Below, piece after piece: positions 1 to 6,858 of a stretch of DNA of 11,019 nt. The notes beneath the pieces are model-generated. The model had not been told where the DNA came from and made no database searches. It saw only the letters and a program-made list of their open reading frames with translations. The position numbers and the translations under genes are program-made. Position 1 is the first letter of the stretch. Every line of letters begins with the position of its first letter. The DNA is from an uncultured Sphingomonas sp. GTDB taxonomy: Bacteria > Pseudomonadota > Alphaproteobacteria > Sphingomonadales > Sphingomonadaceae. Where the stretch lies: positions 1-11,019 of the forward strand of contig CAKTFL010000030.1 of assembly GCA_934555855.1 (NCBI GenBank), read 5' to 3'.

Positions 1-378
1 CTTCCGGTCGCTGACGTCGACCAGCAAGCCGGTGAACCGGACCGGATTGTCGGCGGCGTCAAGTTCGGAGCGGCCGCGACCATGCATCCAGCGCACCGCG
101 CCATCCGGTGCGACGACCCGGAACTCCTTGGAAAATACCTCGCTGCCGGCGAGCATACCCGCGACCGCGATCCGCATCCGGGCGCGGTCGTCGGGATGGA
201 TGGCCGCAAAGAAGCTTGCGGTCGGCAGGCCCGCGGCAGCATCGGCCGCATCGAAACCGTACAGGTCCGCGAACGCGGCATCGGTGTACAGCCGGTCTGC
301 CGCAATATCCCACAGCCAGCTGCCGCTCGCGCCGGTACCCGCCGGGACGCGGTCCACGTGTCCGGGGCTCGCCGCCAT
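1..378 (-). CDS. PAS-domain signalling protein, N-terminal part (cut by window edge)
   Basis: The frame is open from an ATG at 378 to the left edge, giving 126 codons with no stop. Residues about 18-126 look like a PAS fold of the PAS_3 type: GSWLWDI near the start, then IHPDDR, FRVVAPDGAVRWMHGRG, and DVSDRK at the end, which usually closes a PAS domain and leads into an output domain. No signal peptide or membrane segment is visible, so it should be cytoplasmic. The ATG shares one base with the cheC stop (TGATG), so it is the last visible gene of the chemosensory operon and is probably translated by re-initiation. The missing C-terminus decides its job. A histidine kinase (including the HWE type common in this group) or a GGDEF/EAL protein would both fit; that is inference only. 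Confidence is high for a PAS domain and low for anything beyond it. Confidence 0.8.
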   Translation of the reverse strand, partial: MAASPGHVDRVPAGTGASGSWLWDIAADRLYTDAAFADLYGFDAADAAAGLPTASFFAAIHPDDRARMRIAVAGMLAGSEVFSKEFRVVAPDGAVRWMHGRGRSELDAADNPVRFTGLLVDVSDRK

Positions 379-1016
379 CAGAGGTCGTCGCCGGCCACGC
401 GCCGGATGAACTCGTCCAGCAAATCGCGCAGAACCTCCAGCGATGGCAGATCCATCAGCATCGCGATGTAGCCGCGAATGTCGCGACGGCGGACCGAAAA
501 GTCGATGTAGAGGAACAGCACCAGGCCGTCGGCCATGGGCTGGTCCGCCACCCCGAACAGGGTCGCGCCGCTGCCGCGCAGTACCTCCGGAATGGTCATC
601 GTCAAGGAGCGCTTCAGCATGTTCGCCATGGTGGCGAGGCAGCTGTTCAGGATTACGTTCCCGGTCTCGGCGAGCGCCTCGCGCTCCAGCTCCGCAACCT
701 CCTCGGGCGCCAGCTCGTCGCCGGTCACGGCGCGAACCAGCTCCAGGCTGTTGCTTTCGGGAAAGATCAGCAGCGCCCGGCCCGAAAAGGGCCCGGAGAA
801 ATCCTGGCGAACCGCGACCAGCTCGGTCACCTCGCGCTCGCTGATCAGACGCGCCGCGCGCTCCTGGCTGACCACCTCGATCGCGGGCACCGACAGGAGC
901 ACCTGATCGTCGATCATCTTTCGCAGGCTGCTGGCGGCGCGGCTGACGCCGATGTTGACGATCTCGGTCAGCGCATCACGCTCGAGATCGTCGATCACGA
1001 TGCCCGGCTCCGTCAT
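378..1016 (-). CDS. cheC: CheC-type CheY-P phosphatase
   Basis: A 212-residue protein, close to the roughly 210 residues of Bacillus CheC. Known role of the family: it dephosphorylates CheY-P in the cytoplasm and so shortens the response. Both active-site signatures can be read. The first is D14-x3-E18-x2-N21 followed by P44 (DALTEIVNIG...VP). The second is E113-x3-E117-x2-N120 followed by P143 (EALAETGN...IP), where the first position is Glu rather than the usual Asp or Ser. Two sites favour CheC over CheX, which has one. The ATG forms a 4-base ATGA overlap with cheY, its expected substrate, and AGGG lies 7 bases upstream. Its stop overlaps the start of the PAS gene. CheD, the usual partner of CheC in Bacillus, is not in the window. 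Assignment to the family is firm; the substrate is inferred from the position. Confidence 0.9.
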   Translation of the reverse strand: MTEPGIVIDDLERDALTEIVNIGVSRAASSLRKMIDDQVLLSVPAIEVVSQERAARLISEREVTELVAVRQDFSGPFSGRALLIFPESNSLELVRAVTGDELAPEEVAELEREALAETGNVILNSCLATMANMLKRSLTMTIPEVLRGSGATLFGVADQPMADGLVLFLYIDFSVRRRDIRGYIAMLMDLPSLEVLRDLLDEFIRRVAGDDL

Positions 1017-1393
1017 TCCTTGGCCCTGAGGCGCAGCGCGGCGCCGGAGAGGAAACCACGCAGGCCATCGCTGGTCACCGGCTTGGCGACGAATGTCGCG
1101 CCGATCGCCCGCGCACGGGCGACGATCTCGTCCTGGATGTTGGCCGTGACGATCGCGATCGGCAGGTGCGGCCGACCCGCGCGCAAGGCCGCGGCGAGCT
1201 CCAGCCCGTCCATCTCCGTCATATTGAAATCAACCAGCGCGAGGTCGACGGATTCTTGTTCGATCATTTCCAGCGCCTGCGCGCCGCTGCTCGCCTCTAC
1301 CTTCTGCCATTCGGGCTGAAGCTCCGCCAGTGCCTTGGCAGCGACGATGCGAGCCAGCTTGCTGTCGTCGACGATCAGAACTTTCACGGCCAT
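1013..1393 (-). CDS. cheY: Single-domain response regulator CheY
   Basis: A 126-residue stand-alone receiver domain, the same size as E. coli CheY. It should accept phosphate from CheA and diffuse to an output target in the cytoplasm. Visible active-site residues are D9/D10 (IVDDS), phospho-acceptor D55 (LVDFNM), T83 (IVTAN) and K104 (AKP); F101 sits where E. coli CheY has Y106. The loop after D55 reads DFNMTEMDG, so the usual proline (NMP) is threonine. The start ATG at 1393 has GGAG 6 bases upstream, inside the end of the STAS-like gene, with a 3-base gap between the genes. Its stop overlaps cheC by 4 bases. No FliM or other target gene is nearby, so whether it controls a flagellar motor or something else cannot be told here. 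Confidence 0.93.
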   Translation of the reverse strand: MAVKVLIVDDSKLARIVAAKALAELQPEWQKVEASSGAQALEMIEQESVDLALVDFNMTEMDGLELAAALRAGRPHLPIAIVTANIQDEIVARARAIGATFVAKPVTSDGLRGFLSGAALRLRAKE

Positions 1394-1396
1394 GAG

Positions 1397-1714
1397 CTAC
1401 TCCGAACATGGCCCCGAAACGGACCCGATTCGTCCGCCCTGTATCGCGTCATTCCCGTTACCGACAGGGCTTGCGGCAAAGGGCGATCGGAACAGCGGCA
1501 CAAGGCAGGTCCGCGCGAACGGGTCAGCCGGTTCGCCAGCCACCGGCACACCCGCCGCCAGCAGCAGCTGCACGATCGCGGTGTGCAGCCGGCCCACGCC
1601 GCTCCAGTCCACCTCGCGCGCGCCGCCCTGCAACGCCAGCAGCAGCGGCTCGGCATCCTCCACGGGGCAGGTCCCGGACAGGATAACCCGATCGCCCTTC
1701 ACCCGTATCGTCAT
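1397..1714 (-). CDS. Small STAS-like protein of the che operon (CheS-like candidate)
   Basis: A 105-residue protein. Residues 1-75 look like a small STAS-type fold: beta-rich start (TIRVKGDRVILSG), CPVEDAEPLLLAL, then VDWSG at 35-39 followed by the helix RLHTAIVQLLLAAG, and GEPADPF. The D-x-S-G then helix pattern is reminiscent of anti-sigma-factor antagonists, where this serine is a phosphosite (here S38). The last 30 or so residues are Gly/Ser-rich and look disordered. The ATG at 1714 overlaps the cheA stop (ATGA) with GGAG 8 bases upstream, and cheY starts 3 bases after the stop. In Sinorhizobium meliloti a small STAS-related protein next to cheY1, CheS (about 97 residues), binds CheA and speeds CheY1 dephosphorylation. 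Position and size suggest a similar role, but I cannot show homology. The gene is firm; the function is uncertain. Confidence 0.75.
   Translation of the reverse strand: MTIRVKGDRVILSGTCPVEDAEPLLLALQGGAREVDWSGVGRLHTAIVQLLLAAGVPVAGEPADPFARTCLVPLFRSPFAASPVGNGNDAIQGGRIGSVSGPCSE
1400..1403 (-). promoter_or_regulatory. Ribosome binding site of cheY
   Basis: GGAG on the minus strand lies 6 bases before the cheY ATG at 1393, just before the TAG stop of the STAS-like gene. This is the only junction in the operon without an overlap, and cheY has its own well-placed site here. Confidence 0.65.
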
Positions 1715-3633
1715 CCGATCAACTCCGGCAGGTCGAGCACGATCAGCACGTTGCCATCCGGCAGCAACGTGGTGCCGGCCATTCCCGTCATCCCGACCAA
1801 CAGGCCCTCGCGCGCACGCACCTGCGCTTCCATCGCCTGTTCCACCGCATCCACGATCAGCGCAACCGGCCCCTCGCCCGTGTCAGTGACCAGCAGGCGC
1901 AGGTCGGGCGTGTCGCTTTCCTCGCTGCCGCCGAGCAGGGCCGCAAGGCTCAATACGGGGAGGGTGCGGTCGCGCAGCACGCACGCGCGTCCGCTGCCGA
2001 CCTCCACCAGCCGGTCCCGCCCGACGCGGACGACTTCCCGGATCTGGTCGAACGACACGCCATAGCGCTCGGCGCCTACGCGAACGGCGAGCAGCTTCGT
2101 GGTCAGGGCATGAGCCGGAAACAGCAGCGTGAAGCGCGTTCCCTCACCGGCCCGGCTGTCCAGCTCCAGCCGGCCGCCCAGCCGATCGACCATCGCCTTG
2201 ACCGAGTCGGCGCCGACGCCCCGGCCGGAGATGCCGGTAACCGCCTCAGCAGTCGAAAAGCCCGGCACGAAGATCAGCCGTTGCGCGTCGGCATCGGACA
2301 GCCGGGCGGCAGCAGCAGGATCGACCGCGCCGCGCTCGACCGCCGCTCGCCGGATGCGGTCGGCGTCGATGCCGCGCCCGTCGTCGGACAGGGTGACGGC
2401 CACCTCGCCGCCCCGGCGGACTGCGGCGAGGTGGATTCGCCCCGCCGCCGGCTTCCCGGACCGGGCGCGATCGGCGGGCGGCTCGATGCCATGATCTACC
2501 GCGTTCCGCAGCAGGTGGAGCAGAGGCTCGAACAGGGCGTCCGCAAGGTCCTTGTCGACCTCCAGCCCCTCGCCCCGCATCGTGAACCTGACCGGCTTGC
2601 CGAGTTCGTCGGCGATCTGGCGGACCAGGCGCGGCAAGCGGCGCAGCGCTGGCCCGAGCGTCACCAGGCGCAGCGACGAAGCCGAGCGGCGCAGCCGCGC
2701 CAGCGCCCGGTCGAGGCCGGACTGGGTCAGGCGAATCGCGGCGGCAAGTTCCGGGTCGTGCTTTTCCGCCCCGGTAGCGAGCGCTGACAAGCCGTTTGCC
2801 GCCGCGACGAGTTCGCCCAGCTCTTCAGTGAGCCGGTCGAGCCGGCTTCCCTCCACCCGGATTGTTCGCGCGGTGTCGGCCGGCACCGCGGCGGGCGGAA
2901 CCGGGGCAGCCCGACCTGCGTCCAGGGCCGAGACCTCGACCTGGTCAGGCACCAGGCGAAAGGCAGCGCGTACTTCCTCGACCGCTGCCGTGCTGAGCCC
3001 ATCCAGTTCCACCATGCAGCGGAACGGGTCCCACTCGGCCAGGTCCGGCCATGCCTCGCGCGGCAACACGGTCAGCGTGACGAGGCCGGGAACCCCCGCG
3101 ACAAGCGCCAGAGGATCGTCGCCGCGAAAGAAGCAGTCGGCATCGGGCTGGTAACGAAACGCCGTCAGCGTGCCGCTCGCCCCCGCCACCGCCGTCGCCT
3201 CGCGGCGCTTCAGATCGCTCAGCCAGTTGGGTACGGCGGCCGTCGTCGCCGCTTCGACCTCTTCCTGCCGCAGCCCGGCGACAAGGTCGGCGGTCACCGC
3301 GTCCGCATCGCCCGGCCCGACACCCTGTTCCAGATCGTCGATCCAGCGATCCACCTGATCGACGATGGCGACCAGCGCCTCGACCCCGGCCCCGGTCAGC
3401 GTCTCGTCGCCGCGGCGCGCGGCGGCCAGCACATCCTCGGACGCGTGGAGCGCGCGCTCGGCCGCCTTCATGTCGAAGATCGCGACCGATCCCTTCAACG
3501 TGTGGATCGCCCGGAACAGGCTGTCCAGCGCCGCGGGGTCAGCCGGATCGATCGCCAGGCGCCCCAGCCCCGCATGGGCATCGGCGACCAGCTCCCGCCC
3601 CTCGACCAGGAATTGCGCCAACAGCTCGTCCAT
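1711..3633 (-). CDS. cheA: Chemotaxis histidine kinase CheA
   Basis: A 640-residue cytoplasmic kinase (E. coli CheA has 654) that autophosphorylates in the receptor array and passes phosphate to CheY and CheB. Domains: HPt (P1) at 1-105 with phospho-His44 in AIHTLKGS; a central module at about 155-236 (FRYQPDADCFFRGDDPL, then DPFRC and LVPDQVEV), a type seen in alphaproteobacterial CheA rather than the E. coli P2; dimerisation helices (P3) at about 258-322; ATPase (P4) at about 323-508 with N box HLLRNAVDHGIE, G1 box DDGRGID, FVPGFSTA and G2 box SGRGVGADSV; CheW-like P5 at 511-640. The G2 box has Ala-Asp-Ser where Met-Asp-Val is common. There is no receiver at the C-terminus. I chose ATG 3633 over the in-frame GTG at 3636 because AGAGG lies 5 bases before the ATG. 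The stop overlaps the STAS-like gene. Confidence 0.96.
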   Translation of the reverse strand: MDELLAQFLVEGRELVADAHAGLGRLAIDPADPAALDSLFRAIHTLKGSVAIFDMKAAERALHASEDVLAAARRGDETLTGAGVEALVAIVDQVDRWIDDLEQGVGPGDADAVTADLVAGLRQEEVEAATTAAVPNWLSDLKRREATAVAGASGTLTAFRYQPDADCFFRGDDPLALVAGVPGLVTLTVLPREAWPDLAEWDPFRCMVELDGLSTAAVEEVRAAFRLVPDQVEVSALDAGRAAPVPPAAVPADTARTIRVEGSRLDRLTEELGELVAAANGLSALATGAEKHDPELAAAIRLTQSGLDRALARLRRSASSLRLVTLGPALRRLPRLVRQIADELGKPVRFTMRGEGLEVDKDLADALFEPLLHLLRNAVDHGIEPPADRARSGKPAAGRIHLAAVRRGGEVAVTLSDDGRGIDADRIRRAAVERGAVDPAAAARLSDADAQRLIFVPGFSTAEAVTGISGRGVGADSVKAMVDRLGGRLELDSRAGEGTRFTLLFPAHALTTKLLAVRVGAERYGVSFDQIREVVRVGRDRLVEVGSGRACVLRDRTLPVLSLAALLGGSEESDTPDLRLLVTDTGEGPVALIVDAVEQAMEAQVRAREGLLVGMTGMAGTTLLPDGNVLIVLDLPELIG

Positions 3634-4487
3634 CACGGCCTCTGATAGACGATCGCGTCGGCAAGGCGAGCCTGTGCGAAGCGTTCATCGGTGCGCGTCA
3701 TGCTTTCCGAATGGCCCAGGCACAGGAAGCCGCCCGGATTGAGCGCATCGAACAGGTGCGCGGCCGCCTTCGCCCTCGACGCCTCGTCGAAATAGATCAA
3801 CAGGTTGCGGCACAGGATCACGTCGAAGCGCCCCTGCGCGGCAACGCTCGCCCGATCGACGATGTTGACGGCGGAAAACTGCACCGAGTCGCGCAGATCC
3901 TCGACGATGCGGCGCCGGTTGCGATGCTCGGCCTCGAAATAGCGGTTCACCAACGCCGGATCGAGCCGCCCCAGCGCGCGGGCGCCGAAACGTCCATCCC
4001 TCGCCTGGTTCAGCACATCGGTGTCGATATCGGAGCCCACGATCTCGACGTGATAGGCATCCACCAATCGCCAATTCTCCAGCAGCCAGATGGCGATCGA
4101 ATAGGCTTCCTCGCCCGTCGAGCAGGGCAGCGACCAGATGCGGATCAAATCCCCCGGCCGCCGGTCGGCGACGATGCGGGGCAGCAGGTCGTCGCCGAGC
4201 GCCGACAGCTGGTAGTCTTCACGGAAGAAATAGGTCTCGTTGATCGTGCAGGCGTTGATCAGCGCCTGCCGTTCCTCGGCATCCCCAGCGAGCAATGCCA
4301 GATAGTGACGCTGGTCCCCGCCGGTCCGGCTGAGCACGCGGCCAGCGACCCGGCGTTCGATATAATAGCGCTTGTTGTCGCGGAAGATCATGCCCGTCCA
4401 GCGGTAGAGAAGCTCTGTCACCCGGCGGAAATCCGCGGGCGAGAGATGCTGAGGCGGCGAGGTTGTGCCGTCCGGACCAGCCATCAT
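3633..4487 (-). CDS. cheR: Chemoreceptor glutamate methyltransferase CheR
   Basis: A 284-residue protein, almost the same length as E. coli CheR (286). It should use S-adenosylmethionine to methylate glutamates of the receptor helices, providing adaptation opposite to CheB. The N-terminal helical domain (about 14-90) ends in NETYFFRE. The SAM-binding Rossmann domain follows, with IWSLPCSTGEEAYSIA at 117-132, SDID at 152-155, CRNLLIYFD at 226-234 and GHSESM near the end. The start is taken at ATG 4487, which forms an ATGA overlap with the cheB stop; a second ATG follows directly at 4484. A longer reading to 4580 lies inside cheB and adds Arg-rich shadow sequence, so it was refused. The stop shares one base with the cheA ATG. 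No NWETF-like CheR tether is visible at the end of the receptor encoded in the same operon. Confidence 0.95.
   Translation of the reverse strand: MMAGPDGTTSPPQHLSPADFRRVTELLYRWTGMIFRDNKRYYIERRVAGRVLSRTGGDQRHYLALLAGDAEERQALINACTINETYFFREDYQLSALGDDLLPRIVADRRPGDLIRIWSLPCSTGEEAYSIAIWLLENWRLVDAYHVEIVGSDIDTDVLNQARDGRFGARALGRLDPALVNRYFEAEHRNRRRIVEDLRDSVQFSAVNIVDRASVAAQGRFDVILCRNLLIYFDEASRAKAAAHLFDALNPGGFLCLGHSESMTRTDERFAQARLADAIVYQRP
3639..3643 (-). promoter_or_regulatory. Ribosome binding site deciding the cheA start
   Basis: AGAGG on the minus strand lies 5 bases before ATG 3633 but only 2 bases before the alternative GTG 3636. The spacing favours the ATG. The site lies inside the end of cheR. 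Confidence 0.7.
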
Positions 4488-5563
4488 CCGGCAAGCGTCA
4501 CGAGCAGCGGACCGATCGCGTCCACCGGCTCCACGAACTGCGCGCCGCCGGCACGGACCAGCGCGCCGGGCATTCCCCACACCACCGCCGTCTCCTGCGC
4601 CTCGGCGATGGTGCGACCGCCCTTCGCCCGCAACTGCGCCATCGTCGATGCCCCGTCAGCCCCCATGCCGGTCAACAACACGCCGACCAGCCGGTCGGGT
4701 CCGACCATGTCGAGAGCGCTGGCGACCATCCGGTCGACGCTCGGGTGCCAGTGATGGTCCGGGCTGGCGGGCGCCGGCATCGCGGCGACCGCGCCGCGGC
4801 GGCGGGTGATCAGCACGTCGCGCTCGCCCTGCCCGATATAGGCATGGCCCGGCTGGAGGATGGTGGGGCCGGTCAGCTCACGGACGGCGATGGCGCACAA
4901 GCGGTCGAGCCGCCCTGCCAGCGGGCCGGTGAAGGCGGCGGGCATGTGCTGCGCGACCACAATGGCCGCCGGGAAATCTGCAGGAAGATCACGCAGGATC
5001 GTGTCGAGCGCTCCCGGTCCGCCGGTGGAGCTGCCGACCAGCACCAGTTCCGTCGCTGCCGGTCCCGCCGATGGCCGCGCCTGCGGACGTGACGGGCGGA
5101 GCACCGTGTCGGCCGCGCGCTGGCTGCGCTGCGCTCGCAACCGTTCGGCAAGGCGTGCCGTGAGCGGCAGCGTCAGGCGAGCGGCCGCGCGAACTGTTTC
5201 CACCAGCATGTCCGCGCTCGCCTCCATCTCGATCGAGACGGCACCTTTCGGCTTAGCCACAAACGCGACGGCACCCAGCGCCATCGCTTCCAGCGTGGCG
5301 TTCGCGCCCTCGGTGGTCAGCGCCGACAGCATCACCACCGGGCAGGGCCGCTCCAACATGATGCGATCCAGGCAGGCAAGGCCGTTCATGCCGGGCATGT
5401 TGATGTCCAGCGTCACCACATCGGGGCGAAAGACGGGCAGCGTGGCCAAGGCCTCTTCACCGCCGCGCGCCACCTCCAGCTCGAAGCCACCGGCAGCGGC
5501 GAAGATATCGGTAAGCAGCCGCCGCATCAGCGGGGAGTCGTCCACGATCAGCAATCTGGTCAC
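4484..5563 (-). CDS. cheB: Receptor methylesterase / glutamine deamidase CheB
   Basis: A 359-residue two-domain protein (E. coli CheB has 349). Phosphorylated by CheA, it removes methyl groups from receptor glutamates and can deamidate glutamines. Receiver domain 1-125: D8/D9 (IVDDS), phospho-acceptor D53 (TLDINMPGMNG), S80 (VMLSA), K104 (AKPKG). The linker at about 130-168 is Arg- and Ala-rich. Esterase domain 170-359 with a complete catalytic triad: S179 in GSSTGG, H206 in AQHMP, D303 in LTGMGADGA. The start is a GTG at 5563 that overlaps the stop of the CheW-domain gene (GTGA), with AGAGG 6 bases upstream. A longer open frame reaching 6064 runs through the CheW gene in another frame and is a shadow. 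The stop overlaps the cheR start by 4 bases. Confidence 0.95.
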   Translation of the reverse strand: MTRLLIVDDSPLMRRLLTDIFAAAGGFELEVARGGEEALATLPVFRPDVVTLDINMPGMNGLACLDRIMLERPCPVVMLSALTTEGANATLEAMALGAVAFVAKPKGAVSIEMEASADMLVETVRAAARLTLPLTARLAERLRAQRSQRAADTVLRPSRPQARPSAGPAATELVLVGSSTGGPGALDTILRDLPADFPAAIVVAQHMPAAFTGPLAGRLDRLCAIAVRELTGPTILQPGHAYIGQGERDVLITRRRGAVAAMPAPASPDHHWHPSVDRMVASALDMVGPDRLVGVLLTGMGADGASTMAQLRAKGGRTIAEAQETAVVWGMPGALVRAGGAQFVEPVDAIGPLLVTLAG

Positions 5564-6858
5564 GGCGCGCCTCTGGGCGCCCGATCGGCGAAAGCGGCAC
5601 GCAGGTCCTCTTGCGCGCGGCCCAACAGATCCTCCGGCGAGACGATCGGCAGGCTGCCTTCGCGCGCCAGCCCCGTCACGGCATCCACCAACAGGCCGGC
5701 GCGGAGGACACCGGCCTTGACGACGACCACCCGCCGCGCCGCCATGCCGGTCATCTCGCGGGCCGCCCGACCGGCATGGTCGATCACCGGCAGGACCTGC
5801 CCATGCAGGTTCATCACGCCCCCGACAAAGGGGGGTGCGCCGGGCAGGCGGACGAGCGCGGCGGGCAGCTTCGCGACCTCCTCGACGGCGGCGAGCGGCA
5901 GCGCGAGCTCGTCCGTGCCGATGCGAACGGCCAGCCATTGCTCGGCCACCTGCGCCGCTTCCTGCCCAACGGTCTCGACGACTTGGCGCCCGGCCAGCTG
6001 TGCGGGAACCAGCTGCTCCGCCGCCAACACGGAAACCAGCCGGCGGCCATCGTCCAGCCGGCAAATCGCCCGGATGCGCGCCTCCGCAGCCCCGCGCCGC
6101 AATATGGCGGGCAGCGGGTCGATCAGGCGTTCCGCGACGCGCAGCACCTCCCCGATCGCGTCGGTCGCCAGGCCGATCCTGTGCCGACCGGCCCGGATCA
6201 CCACGATCCGCTCCGCCGCCCGATCGCTACGCGCGGGGAGGCCAAGCAGGCCGGGCAGCGACACCACCGGCATCACCTCGCCGCGATGGTCGATCGTGCC
6301 GCGCACAGCTGCATCGCTGCCCGGCAGCCGCTCGATCGCGGTCCGGGGGCGGAGCACTTCCTCCACCTCAGACAGGGCAAGCCCGAACTCCTGGCGGCCG
6401 GCGAAACAGCTAAGCAGCGCCACCGCGTCTTCCGCCGCCGGCGGGGCGGATCCGGCGACGCGATGATCGGCGGCCGATCGATCGCGAACCGTGCCGAATG
6501 CGGCCCGCAGCCATTGCTCAATTTCCGCCGACCGGTCTGCAGACGGCGCATCATGGACCAGCGCGCCGACACCGGCCACCAGCAGACCGCAGGTGGTCTC
6601 GCCGGCGTAGACGACCATCCTTTCGACCAAGCCTTCCTCCAGCCCCATCAGGCGCGCCAGGCTGACGACCGGGAGGACCGCCCCGCCGACATTGGCCACG
6701 CCCGCCAGCACGGCCGGCGCGTGGGGAACGCGCATGAGCCTCGCTGGTCGCTCTACGCCGCGCACCTTCGCGACGGGCACGGACATGTCCCGATCCCCGA
6801 CCCTCAGCGTCAGGAACGCCGGTCGGGAAGCCCGATCCGCCGACGTCACGGGCGTCAC
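5560..6858 (-). CDS. Triple CheW-domain adaptor protein
   Basis: A 432-residue cytoplasmic protein made of three CheW-like domains; ordinary CheW has one domain of about 160 residues. Domain 1, about 14-103, is short ([30 protein letters not shown]). Domain 2, about 146-288, looks complete ([40 protein letters not shown]). Domain 3, about 307-412, reads [14 protein letters not shown] then [15 protein letters not shown]. Linkers at about 104-145 and 289-306 join them. The 'NLRG' turn, whose arginine (R62 in E. coli CheW) lies at the receptor/kinase interface, reads NVGG, DHRG and NLHG, so only domain 2 keeps the Arg (R192). The GTG start at 6858 overlaps the receptor stop (GTGA) with AAGG 3 bases upstream; a GTG at 6849 is possible. 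It should link the receptor to CheA. CheV is excluded because there is no receiver domain. Confidence 0.9.
   Translation of the reverse strand: MTPVTSADRASRPAFLTLRVGDRDMSVPVAKVRGVERPARLMRVPHAPAVLAGVANVGGAVLPVVSLARLMGLEEGLVERMVVYAGETTCGLLVAGVGALVHDAPSADRSAEIEQWLRAAFGTVRDRSAADHRVAGSAPPAAEDAVALLSCFAGRQEFGLALSEVEEVLRPRTAIERLPGSDAAVRGTIDHRGEVMPVVSLPGLLGLPARSDRAAERIVVIRAGRHRIGLATDAIGEVLRVAERLIDPLPAILRRGAAEARIRAICRLDDGRRLVSVLAAEQLVPAQLAGRQVVETVGQEAAQVAEQWLAVRIGTDELALPLAAVEEVAKLPAALVRLPGAPPFVGGVMNLHGQVLPVIDHAGRAAREMTGMAARRVVVVKAGVLRAGLLVDAVTGLAREGSLPIVSPEDLLGRAQEDLRAAFADRAPRGAP
5570..5574 (-). promoter_or_regulatory. Ribosome binding site deciding the cheB GTG start
   Basis: AGAGG on the minus strand lies 6 bases before GTG 5563, inside the end of the CheW-domain gene. 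It supports the GTG that begins the receiver sequence TRLLIVDDS. Confidence 0.7.

Noticed and set aside
108..1319. Long plus-strand open frame (403 codons) opposite the PAS gene, cheC and cheY
   Set aside because: It lies opposite clear che genes, is rich in Arg/Gln/His/Ala without any fold or motif, and is a frame left open by GC-rich third positions.
4488..4580. Upstream start for CheR at 4580
   Set aside because: The added residues lie inside cheB and are Arg-rich shadow; the ATGA overlap at 4487 gives the usual CheR length.
3711..4754. Plus-strand open frame (347 codons) opposite cheR and cheB
   Set aside because: Antisense shadow of two genes with intact catalytic motifs; no domain or ribosome site supports it.
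5564..6064. Long N-terminal extension of CheB
   Set aside because: It reads the CheW gene in another frame and gives Arg/Gly-rich sequence; GTG 5563 has AGAGG and begins the receiver domain.
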